NCBI GenBank assembly: GCA_017631745.1
Contig: JAGBSR010000038.1
Coordinates: forward strand, 1-9,471
Length of the DNA stretch: 9,471 bases
Direction: 5' to 3'
From: Clostridia bacterium
Lineage (GTDB): Bacteria > Bacillota > Clostridia > Oscillospirales > Acutalibacteraceae
Shown: piece after piece, positions 1 to 4,751 of the stretch
How the letters are laid out: every line of letters starts with the position of its first letter
Numbering within the stretch: the stretch's first letter is position 1
Notes under the pieces: generated by a model
The model's input: only the letters and a program-made list of their open reading frames with translations
Told to the model about the DNA's origin: nothing
The model's database searches: none
Made by a program: the position numbers and the translations under genes

Positions 1-1
1 A

Positions 2-79
2 AGAACAAGACTTATGAACATTTTTAAAACCAATGTTGAAGGTTTTGTCAGCGGCAAGCCCGTAAATGTAGTAAATTAA
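2..79 (+). CDS. C-terminal end of a probable D-isomer-specific 2-hydroxyacid dehydrogenase (partial)
   Basis: An open frame enters from the left edge and stops at TAA 77-79, giving 25 residues ending in ...FVSGKPVNVVN. The pattern (hydrophobic residue, N, x2, F, x2, GKP/GEP, x, NVV then stop) is typical of the last helix and tail of D-2-hydroxyacid dehydrogenases, such as phosphoglycerate, hydroxypyruvate or D-lactate dehydrogenase-like NAD enzymes. The catalytic and NAD-binding parts lie outside the window, so the substrate cannot be assigned. The stop codon is only 12 nt before the next start, and that gene's AAAGGAG site begins at the stop, so the two are probably co-transcribed. The family call rests on a short tail and is an inference. 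Confidence 0.5.
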   Translation, partial: RTRLMNIFKTNVEGFVSGKPVNVVN

Positions 80-91
80 AGGAGAAATATT

Positions 92-949
92 ATGATTCAC
101 TATATTGAAAATGAAAATCTCATTGTCGGCGTTAAAGAATTCGGCTGTGAAATAGCTTCAATCAAATCAAAGAAAACCGGTTACGAGTTTATGTGGCAGG
201 GCAATCCTGATATCTGGGGCGGTCAGGCACCTATTCTCTTCCCTATCGTCGGCAGACTTATCGATGATAAATATACTCTCGACGGCAAAGAATATGAGAT
301 GCCTAAGCACGGCTTTGCAAGAAAAATGCCCTGGTTATTTCTTGGCGCAGAGGATAATAAAATTAAGTTCCGTCTTTCGGACACTGCCGAAACCCGAAAG
401 ATTTATCCCTTTGAATTTGACCTTACTGTTACATATACTCTCAACGAAAATGTTCTTATAGTTTCTCACGAAATTAAAAATAAAACAGATAATACTATGC
501 ACTTTTCAATCGGTGCTCACCCTGCTTTCAATTGTGCAATCGGTGACGTACTCTCCTTTGATGAGAATGAGACCCTTTACACCGAAAAAATTGATCTCGT
601 GAAATCATTGAGACTCCCCGATAAAACTCTTGTGATTGATAATGAAAATGATATAGTTATAACAGAAGATATTTTCAATGAGGATGCACTTATTCTTTCA
701 GGTATCAAATCTGAAAACATCACCCTCAACCTCAATGAATCAGGCAAAAAGATACGCTTTTATCTTGGCAAAGCACCTTATCTCGGAATATGGGCTAAAC
801 CCGGCGCTCCTTATGTCTGCATCGAGCCCTGGTACGGTGTAAATGACTCAACAGAAAAGAAAGCTGATATTTCTCAGAAAGATGCCATCAACTCAATTGA
901 GCCGAATCAAATTTTTGATTTTGTCTGGTGGGCTGAATTCACAGAATAA
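92..949 (+). CDS. Aldose 1-epimerase family protein (LacX-like galactose mutarotase fold)
   Basis: A 285-residue cytoplasmic protein with no signal peptide, the usual length for the LacX-like branch of aldose 1-epimerases. The family interconverts alpha and beta anomers of free sugars or acts on sugar phosphates; the substrate here is unknown. Landmarks match the mutarotase beta-sandwich: FPIVGRL with Arg55, PKHGFAR with His73, IGAHPAF with His143 and CIEPWYG with Glu245. By analogy with galactose mutarotase, the Arg and two His bind and protonate the sugar, and the Glu acts as the base. The start is supported by AAAGGAG 10 nt upstream. The gene sits directly behind a probable 2-hydroxyacid dehydrogenase gene and ahead of a hairpin terminator, so it is the last gene of its unit. 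Family membership is strong; the precise reaction is not shown by the sequence. Confidence 0.9.
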   Translation: MIHYIENENLIVGVKEFGCEIASIKSKKTGYEFMWQGNPDIWGGQAPILFPIVGRLIDDKYTLDGKEYEMPKHGFARKMPWLFLGAEDNKIKFRLSDTAETRKIYPFEFDLTVTYTLNENVLIVSHEIKNKTDNTMHFSIGAHPAFNCAIGDVLSFDENETLYTEKIDLVKSLRLPDKTLVIDNENDIVITEDIFNEDALILSGIKSENITLNLNESGKKIRFYLGKAPYLGIWAKPGAPYVCIEPWYGVNDSTEKKADISQKDAINSIEPNQIFDFVWWAEFTE

Positions 950-979
950 CTTACCATATACAATATAACAACAAAGGAA

Positions 980-1009
980 AAAGGCTGCCACTTAAAAGTG
1001 ACAGCCTTT
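980..1009. terminator. Bidirectional Rho-independent terminator
   Basis: Arms 980-993 and 996-1009 form a 14-position stem (AAAGGCTGCCACTT against AAGTGACAGCCTTT) with one C/A mismatch on the + strand; the same position is a G-U pair on the - strand. The innermost pair must open to make a loop. On the + strand the stem is followed by a T-rich stretch (TTTATTATAGC, then TTTTTT). On the - strand the stem runs into TTTTT. It lies between two convergent genes, so it probably ends both the epimerase unit and the acidic surface protein gene. The better - strand pairing suggests a main role there. Confidence 0.8.
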
Positions 1010-1049
1010 ATTATAGCTTTTTTAAAAAAGTTAAAATAAGAGATTTCGC

Positions 1050-1096
1050 AACCTCTGATTAACCGCTATGTATACTTTTGCGGTTAATTCAGGGTT
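1050..1096 (-). terminator. Long imperfect hairpin just after the acidic surface protein gene
   Basis: Left arm 1050-1066 and right arm 1080-1096 pair as AACC, CTGA and TTAACCGC blocks, separated by single-base bulges, around a loop of about 13 nt. It begins two bases after the stop codon of the - strand gene. There is no immediate T-tract on the - strand (GCGAAATCTC follows), so this may stabilise the mRNA 3' end or slow polymerase. Classical termination is more likely at the stem at 980-1009. Confidence 0.5.
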
Positions 1097-1098
1097 AC

Positions 1099-1920
1099 TT
1101 AGTTTTCCTTCTTCTTAAGGCAAACGAATGCTGCAGCTGATGCTACTGTGAGAGTTGCGATTGCTGCGAATACAGCTGATGTATCACCTGTATCGGGAGT
1201 CTTAGTTGTAGGAACTGTTGTGGGAGCTTCTGTTGTTGTGATAACAGTGGGCTCTTCAGTAGTTTCTTCAACTTCACCACTGAAACCGATGTACATGTTT
1301 GCGAAGAAGTTTACGATGTCGTTATCGAGCATACCTTCGATAAGGCTTGTGTCGAGACCGAGAGCTTCGAGACCGGCAAAGATACTGTCTGCAATACCTG
1401 CAACTGCATCTGTAGCGGGAGCTGATTCACTTGTTGAATCGCCTGCTACGTTTTCGCCGAGTTCATAGTCGCCAAGGTCAACACCTGCGCCGCTGAATGC
1501 ACCTTCAACTGTACCGAGAAGTGAATCAAGGTCGCCTGCACCTAAACCGCCAAGCATGTCAGTAACAGCTGATGTGTCCATGCTGCCGCCAAGAAGACCT
1601 GTAAGCCAGCTCATATCTACGCCTGAAGCAACTTCGTCTGAAGAAGCAGCTGCAGCAGTTGTTGTTTCGCCGGTAAGGTCATTAAGTGAAGCTTCAAGCT
1701 CAGCGAGTGAACTTTCATCACCACTAATGATAGCTGCAACATCAAGATTTGCAATACCGAGGTCACTGAGAATAGCAGTTAAATCTGCCTCTGAAAGAGT
1801 GCTGAGATCTGCACCTGCAAAGTACTCTGAAAGTAAGCCTTCATCAAGAGCTGAAGCAGCGGGTACAAGCATACAAACGCAAAGAACGATTGCTACTAAA
1901 ACGCCGAAAAACTTTTTCAT
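1099..1920 (-). CDS. Highly acidic exported surface protein with LPXTG-like C-terminal tail
   Basis: A 273-residue protein that I cannot place in a named family. Residues 1-24 are a signal peptide (KK, hydrophobic core, cleavage likely after PAASA). Residues 25-215 are a low-complexity, Leu/Gly/Ala/Ser/Asp-rich region with repeated short helical pieces such as WLTGLLGG, DMLGGLG and LDSLLG. Residues 219-240 are a Thr/Pro/Glu linker. The end is TPDTGD (241-246), a hydrophobic helix (248-267) and KKKEN, the layout of a sortase sorting signal with Thr in place of the usual Leu. It may be attached to the wall by a sortase or simply held by the C-terminal helix. From residue 25 to 239 I find no Lys, Arg or His and about 41 Asp/Glu. 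An AGAAAGGAT site lies 10 nt before the start. It has its own promoter-like sequence and is followed by two hairpins. Its role is unknown. Confidence 0.85.
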   Translation of the reverse strand: MKKFFGVLVAIVLCVCMLVPAASALDEGLLSEYFAGADLSTLSEADLTAILSDLGIANLDVAAIISGDESSLAELEASLNDLTGETTTAAAASSDEVASGVDMSWLTGLLGGSMDTSAVTDMLGGLGAGDLDSLLGTVEGAFSGAGVDLGDYELGENVAGDSTSESAPATDAVAGIADSIFAGLEALGLDTSLIEGMLDNDIVNFFANMYIGFSGEVEETTEEPTVITTTEAPTTVPTTKTPDTGDTSAVFAAIATLTVASAAAFVCLKKKEN

Positions 1921-1930
1921 AGGTTATCAA

Positions 1931-1939
1931 ATCCTTTCT
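1931..1939 (-). promoter_or_regulatory. Ribosome binding site of the acidic surface protein
   Basis: AGAAAGGAT on the - strand lies 10 nt upstream of the ATG at 1920. It supports that start, from which a clean signal peptide is read. Confidence 0.7.
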
Positions 1940-1954
1940 AAATATTTATATCAA

Positions 1955-1968
1955 CGATCATAAGATCG
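1955..1968. repeat. Inverted repeat CGATC-4-GATCG in the leader of the acidic protein gene
   Basis: CGATC (1955-1959) and GATCG (1964-1968) are perfect inverted copies separated by four bases. They lie between the predicted -10 box and the ribosome binding site of the - strand gene. This could be a small leader hairpin or an operator. Five-base arms also arise by chance, so the functional reading is weak. Confidence 0.35.
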
Positions 1969-1987
1969 CAATATACTATGATATTAT

Positions 1988-2016
1988 ATTATACATCAAA
2001 ATTCAGAATAAATCAA
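1988..2016 (-). promoter_or_regulatory. Promoter of the acidic surface protein gene
   Basis: On the - strand TTGATT (2016-2011) is followed after exactly 17 nt by TATAAT (1993-1988), a good sigma-A-type match. A second TATAAT overlaps five bases downstream (1988-1983). Transcription would start near 1980, giving a leader of about 60 nt. The promoter lies between this gene and the upstream DUF4474-like gene, so the acidic protein can be expressed on its own. Confidence 0.7.
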
Positions 2017-2018
2017 TA

Positions 2019-2030
2019 TTTCAGCTGAAA
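2019..2030. repeat. 12-bp perfect palindrome next to the -35 box
   Basis: TTTCAGCTGAAA is a perfect dyad placed two bases upstream of the -35 box at 2011-2016 (- strand). It has no loop and no T-tract, so it is a poor terminator for the preceding gene. Its position would suit a dimeric regulator. No known operator is recognised. Confidence 0.35.
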
Positions 2031-2048
2031 ATAGTTGTATTTTTGTTG

Positions 2049-3041
2049 TTACCAAACGATGTAAACATCAAGGCCCTTAACTGTGAAGTCACCGCCATTT
2101 ATCATACCGTTTCTTTCAAGAGAATCAACGAATGCACCAAGCATTTCCTTGTCCTTCATAGTAATTCTTGCATCAATAGAAAGCTCGCTTCTGTCTGAGA
2201 ATTTATCAAGCTTACCGGGTACGAAGCCGGTGCACCACCAATATTTGCCGTAGTCACGGGTATACAGCACCTCACCGTCGCGAAGACCGTCCATTTCCAT
2301 ATAAAGTGAATCTGCATCGCTTACACAGTCATAGTGCTCTGCTGTTCTGTTGATAGGCTTGTAATAAACACCTATTTCGTGACCAACAAACAGATAACCG
2401 TACTGACCCTTCCAAAACTGAATCATCCAGTCCTTGTCGTCGTATCTGAACTTACATCTCATTGTATCAATGAAGATAGAGGTGAAAGCAGCAGCATTAT
2501 CGTAAAGCTCGTTATAACCGAGAGCTCTCTGCCAGGGGTCTGTATTAGTATAGTAGTAGTTGCCTGTCTGATTGAACTGGAAGCCTGCCAAACCCTGATC
2601 GAAAAGAGTGCCATCCGGCTTTAAATTACCTGCAAGTCCACCTAAAAGTGAGCCACCGTTTGAACCTGATGAAGGTGTTGTCGATGGAATCTGAAGTGAC
2701 GGGAATGTAAGAGAATTATCCGCCGATGTGGGAACAGTAGTAGGTACTGTTGTAGGAATTGTGGTTGTTGTGCCGTCAACAGGGAAAGTAGTGATAAGAC
2801 TGTCGGTTGAGGGCATTGTTGTAGTTATAGGCTCGGTTGTTGTAGTTATAGGCTCGGTTGTTGTGGGTAAGGTTGTTGAAATTACAGGAGCCTGAGTTGT
2901 TGTTGATATATCTGTCTGGGGCTGGAAGTTGGATGTCATACTCTTTACCCCAAGAAGTGAGCCTCCGCATACTACAATCATAGCCAGAAGTATTATCAGC
3001 ATATTCTTATTTTTGGCAAGACTTGAAAAATCAAAATTCAT
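2049..3041 (-). CDS. Membrane-anchored protein with Thr-rich stalk and DUF4474-like domain
   Basis: A 330-residue protein. Residues 1-13 are a short cytoplasmic start and 14-32 a single membrane helix (LIILLAMIVVCGGSLLG). Residues 43-108 are a Thr/Pro-rich stalk with a repeated TTTTEPI unit, and 110-145 a Ser/Gly linker. The C-terminal 180 residues are a compact extracellular domain rich in Trp and Tyr. Its landmarks are WMIQFWKGQYG (205-215), GHEIGVYYKP (220-229), a YDCVSDADSLYMEM stretch (237-250), YWWCTGF (267-273) and a TMKDKEMLGAFVDSLE stretch (294-309). From memory these fit DUF4474, a clostridial domain of unknown function; a profile search would settle it. Cys240 and Cys270 could form a disulfide outside the cell. 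AAGGAGG (3055-3049) sits 7 nt before the ATG. It has its own promoter and no clear terminator, so read-through into the acidic protein gene is possible. Function unknown. Confidence 0.85.
   Translation of the reverse strand: MNFDFSSLAKNKNMLIILLAMIVVCGGSLLGVKSMTSNFQPQTDISTTTQAPVISTTLPTTTEPITTTTEPITTTMPSTDSLITTFPVDGTTTTIPTTVPTTVPTSADNSLTFPSLQIPSTTPSSGSNGGSLLGGLAGNLKPDGTLFDQGLAGFQFNQTGNYYYTNTDPWQRALGYNELYDNAAAFTSIFIDTMRCKFRYDDKDWMIQFWKGQYGYLFVGHEIGVYYKPINRTAEHYDCVSDADSLYMEMDGLRDGEVLYTRDYGKYWWCTGFVPGKLDKFSDRSELSIDARITMKDKEMLGAFVDSLERNGMINGGDFTVKGLDVYIVW
2815..2865 (-). repeat. 21-bp tandem repeat coding the Thr-rich stalk
   Basis: The unit GTTGTTGTAGTTATAGGCTCG (+ strand) occurs at 2836-2856, with a copy differing only in its first base at 2815-2835 and a partial third copy from 2857. 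In the protein it encodes a seven-residue TTTTEPI-type repeat. The near-identical copies suggest recent slippage and a stalk length that may vary between strains. Confidence 0.85.
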
Positions 3042-3048
3042 ATGCAGT

Positions 3049-3055
3049 CCTCCTT
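3049..3055 (-). promoter_or_regulatory. Ribosome binding site of the DUF4474-like gene
   Basis: AAGGAGG on the - strand ends 7 nt before the ATG at 3041. It fixes that start, which places the membrane helix near the N-terminus. Confidence 0.8.
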
Positions 3056-3098
3056 AAATTCATAGTTAAACATTATTAGACCATTTTATCCTTATGTT

Positions 3099-3127
3099 AT
3101 AATAACAGAATAATATCAAAAGGTCAA
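3099..3127 (-). promoter_or_regulatory. Promoter of the DUF4474-like gene
   Basis: TTGACC (3127-3122) and TATTAT (3104-3099) on the - strand are separated by 17 nt, each one base away from consensus. Transcription would start near 3092, about 50 nt before the start codon. The promoter lies downstream of the terminator at 3198-3223, so this gene is separate from the paralog operon. Confidence 0.65.
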
Positions 3128-3197
3128 TAGTTTCGATAAATGTTTACATATGCTTTATATTCTCACTACACTTATATACACTCTTCGGCATAAAAAA

Positions 3198-3223
3198 ATC
3201 CGGACAGCAAATTCTGTCCGGAT
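3198..3223 (-). terminator. Rho-independent terminator of the secreted paralog operon
   Basis: Perfect 10-bp stem, arms 3198-3207 and 3214-3223 (ATCCGGACAG against CTGTCCGGAT), with a six-base loop. On the - strand the stem runs straight into TTTTTTT (3198-3192). It lies 14 bases after the stop codon of the 3238-3831 gene. This is a textbook intrinsic terminator. Confidence 0.92.
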
Positions 3224-3237
3224 ATAGTTTTATACTA

Positions 3238-3831
3238 TTATTCAAAGAGATTATCAAGAAGGTTTCCCATCATCTGCATACCTGCTTCTACGGGGTCAGC
3301 TTCGCCCTGTAAGAAGAGAAGACCTACGATTGTACCGAATACCTTAACAAGAATGTCAAGTACGCCGCCCATTGTGTCTTCTTCGGGAGTTACTCGTGAG
3401 AAGTCTGCAACAAACTCAATTACACCGCCGTTGATGTATGTAGGAATTCTGAATGAACGGTTAGCAGCATAAGTTTCATTTGTTAAGTAGCAGTACCAGC
3501 CGTTGAATGCGTGGTCAGCGGGAGCTGAAACGTTGGGAAGTGTAACGATATCACCGGGACGTTGACTTTCGTCGCTGCTGGGAATCATATAGTACATACT
3601 TTCCATATAGTTGTTGTTGTATGAGAAAACGGGGTTGCCTTCTGCATCGAGACCTTCATATACATTAACGCCGCCCTTAATGCTGCCTGCATTAAGATTA
3701 AAGCTAAGAATAACCTGACTTGTCAGAACTTCATCAGTGTAACTGTCACCGTCGAATGCACCGCTTGTGCCGACTGTGAGAGCACCGAAAAGCATCATAA
3801 CTGAGAGAAGTACAGCTAAAACTTTTTTCAT
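3238..3831 (-). CDS. Secreted protein with one InlB B-repeat-like domain, paralog 2
   Basis: A 197-residue exported protein. Residues 1-25 are a signal peptide (MKKVLAVLLSVMML core). Residues 40-146 resemble one Listeria-Bacteroides (InlB B-type, Flg_new) beta-grasp repeat: VILSFNLNAGSI at the start, GDIVTLPNVSAPADHAFNGW in the middle and IEFVADFS at the end. Residues 154-175 are hydrophobic (VLDILVKVFGTIVGLLFL) and may pack in the protein or hold it to the membrane. There is no cell-wall sorting motif. The start at 3831 is chosen over an ATG six codons upstream because AGGAGG lies 8 nt before it and the signal peptide begins there. It is a diverged tandem copy of the gene just upstream (SQVILSF, the F-D/N-GW core and the hydrophobic tail are shared). 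The two genes are 33 nt apart with a terminator after this one. The domain is usually found on surface proteins; the role is unknown. Confidence 0.85.
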   Translation of the reverse strand: MKKVLAVLLSVMMLFGALTVGTSGAFDGDSYTDEVLTSQVILSFNLNAGSIKGGVNVYEGLDAEGNPVFSYNNNYMESMYYMIPSSDESQRPGDIVTLPNVSAPADHAFNGWYCYLTNETYAANRSFRIPTYINGGVIEFVADFSRVTPEEDTMGGVLDILVKVFGTIVGLLFLQGEADPVEAGMQMMGNLLDNLFE

Positions 3832-3839
3832 TTTAATAA

Positions 3840-3845
3840 CCTCCT
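3840..3845 (-). promoter_or_regulatory. Ribosome binding site deciding the start of paralog 2
   Basis: AGGAGG on the - strand, 8 nt before the ATG at 3831. It lies inside the reading frame that would begin at the upstream ATG (3849), which argues that the longer start is not used. Confidence 0.85.
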
Positions 3846-3864
3846 GCATTTAGTAATAAATCAA

Positions 3865-4488
3865 TTATAATAAGCCGCCGATAAGACCTGAGATGTCAAT
3901 ATCGATGCCAAGTAAATCGAAAAGCTTACCTGCTACTTCGATAAGAACACCAAGGAGTACATCCATGATATCCTTCTCGATGGGAGCGGGACTGTAAAGA
4001 GCAGTAAAGTAAAGAATGGCCTTATCTGAATAAGCCTGATAATCGCCTTCGGGGATTATGAAACGGCTGCCGGCTGTATAAACGCGGATATCACCGTTTG
4101 TATTTCTGTATTCCCAACCGTCAAATACCTTGCCGCTGGGAGGAATAACTGAAGGAAGAAGTACTGAAGTACCTGCAGTATGAAGCTTGCTGCCATATGT
4201 ACCTGTATAAGTCTGGCTGTTATCGGGAACGAGGTGATAGATACCTGTCACGCCTTCCTGATGCTCAAACTTCTTTGTTGTGGCATTATAAACGGGAACT
4301 GAGCCGAAAACAGCGCCTGACTGAAGGTCAAAGCTGAGAATTACCTGGCTGCTGTTGATAACGCCTGTTTCTCTTAATGTGTCAATGAGTGAGCCCTTAT
4401 CGCCTGAATATTCTGTTGCAAATACGCAAGTTGAGAATGCACTGAAAAGCATAACAACAGAAAGAAGCACGGCTAAAACTTTTTTCAT
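3865..4488 (-). CDS. Secreted protein with one InlB B-repeat-like domain, paralog 1
   Basis: A 207-residue exported protein. Residues 1-24 form a signal peptide nearly identical to that of the downstream paralog (MKKVLAVLLSVVML), with likely cleavage after VFA. Residues 48-165 resemble one InlB B-type (Flg_new) beta-grasp repeat: QVILSFDLQSGAV, TSVLLPSVIPPSGKVFDGW, YTAGSRFIIP and ILYFTALYS. The tail 173-207 is hydrophobic and Gly/Leu-rich (VLLGVLIEVAGKLFDLLG, then GLIGGLL). No wall-sorting motif is present. The start at 4488 is set by AGGAGG 8 nt upstream and the signal peptide. A longer frame starting at 4569 is rejected because it runs through the promoter at 4529-4557. It is the first gene of a two-gene operon with paralog 2 and is transcribed away from the glycoside hydrolase operon. 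Function unknown; secretion and adhesion-like surface roles are inferred only from the domain. Confidence 0.85.
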   Translation of the reverse strand: MKKVLAVLLSVVMLFSAFSTCVFATEYSGDKGSLIDTLRETGVINSSQVILSFDLQSGAVFGSVPVYNATTKKFEHQEGVTGIYHLVPDNSQTYTGTYGSKLHTAGTSVLLPSVIPPSGKVFDGWEYRNTNGDIRVYTAGSRFIIPEGDYQAYSDKAILYFTALYSPAPIEKDIMDVLLGVLIEVAGKLFDLLGIDIDISGLIGGLL

Positions 4489-4496
4489 AGGGAAAA

Positions 4497-4502
4497 CCTC
4501 CT
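4497..4502 (-). promoter_or_regulatory. Ribosome binding site deciding the start of paralog 1
   Basis: AGGAGG on the - strand, 8 nt before the ATG at 4488, with the same spacing as in paralog 2. Confidence 0.85.
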
Positions 4503-4528
4503 GATAAATTTCATAATTTTTCGTGTAG

Positions 4529-4557
4529 ATTATAACACCTACGGAAATAAAAAGCAA
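4529..4557 (-). promoter_or_regulatory. Promoter of the secreted paralog operon
   Basis: TTGCTT (4557-4552) and a perfect TATAAT (4534-4529) on the - strand with a 17-nt spacer. Transcription would begin near 4522, about 34 nt before the start codon at 4488. It faces away from the + strand promoter at 4678-4707, so the two operons share a divergent control region of about 120 bp. Confidence 0.8.
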
Positions 4558-4669
4558 GGGTTTTTTCAAATTATTCCTATTTTTTTCACTTTAATTACAA
4601 AAATTAATTTTAATATTTTAAAGACAAGTAAATTTTGTGTATTTTTTTTGACCAAATCCGTATTTTGTG

Positions 4670-4715
4670 TGAAACAGTTGACATTAAATCACAAGATGTT
4701 GTATAATTTGTTTCA
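4670..4715. promoter_or_regulatory. Inverted repeat flanking the glycoside hydrolase promoter; weak cre-like site
   Basis: TGAAACA (4670-4676) and TGTTTCA (4709-4715) are perfect inverted copies 32 nt apart. They bracket the -35 and -10 boxes. The left copy also begins TGAAACAGTTGACA (4670-4683), which resembles a CcpA catabolite-response element (TGNAANCGNNNNCA) but lacks the central C and overlaps the -35 box. Repression of the glycosidase operon by a dimeric regulator or CcpA is possible but not shown. Confidence 0.4.
4678..4707 (+). promoter_or_regulatory. Promoter of the glycoside hydrolase operon
   Basis: Perfect TTGACA (4678-4683) and perfect TATAAT (4702-4707) with an 18-nt spacer. 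Transcription would start near 4714, giving a leader of about 38 nt before the ATG at 4752. This is the best sigma-A-like promoter in the window. GAGG at 4738-4741 is the ribosome binding site. Confidence 0.85.
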
Positions 4716-4751
4716 ATAAATATGTATATATCGAAATGAGGTTTTCTTAAG

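Noticed and set aside
1556..1963. 135-codon + strand open frame opposite the acidic surface protein
   Set aside because: Ser/Pro/Ala-rich mirror of a low-complexity gene on the other strand; no domain, and it runs through the promoter region of the real gene.
2019..2030. Palindrome as terminator of the DUF4474-like gene
   Set aside because: No loop, A+T-rich arms and no T-tract; more likely a protein-binding site or chance.
2815..2865. CRISPR-like direct repeats
   Set aside because: Units are directly adjacent with no spacers and encode an in-frame peptide repeat.
2960..2985. Possible lipobox around Cys25 of the DUF4474-like protein
   Set aside because: The residue before Cys is Val, not Gly/Ala/Ser, and the helix continues beyond the Cys, so a plain membrane anchor fits better than a lipoprotein.
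3832..3849. Six-codon N-terminal extension of paralog 2
   Set aside because: AGGAGG lies inside it at ideal distance from the ATG at 3831, where the signal peptide starts.
4489..4569. N-terminal extension of paralog 1 to an ATG at 4569
   Set aside because: The stretch contains a TTGCTT-17-TATAAT promoter on the same strand and the AGGAGG site for the start at 4488; the true signal peptide begins at 4488.
4570..4677. Small gene or riboswitch in the A+T-rich divergent region
   Set aside because: Only promoter-like and repeat elements are visible; no structured leader or ribosome-site-led frame is seen.
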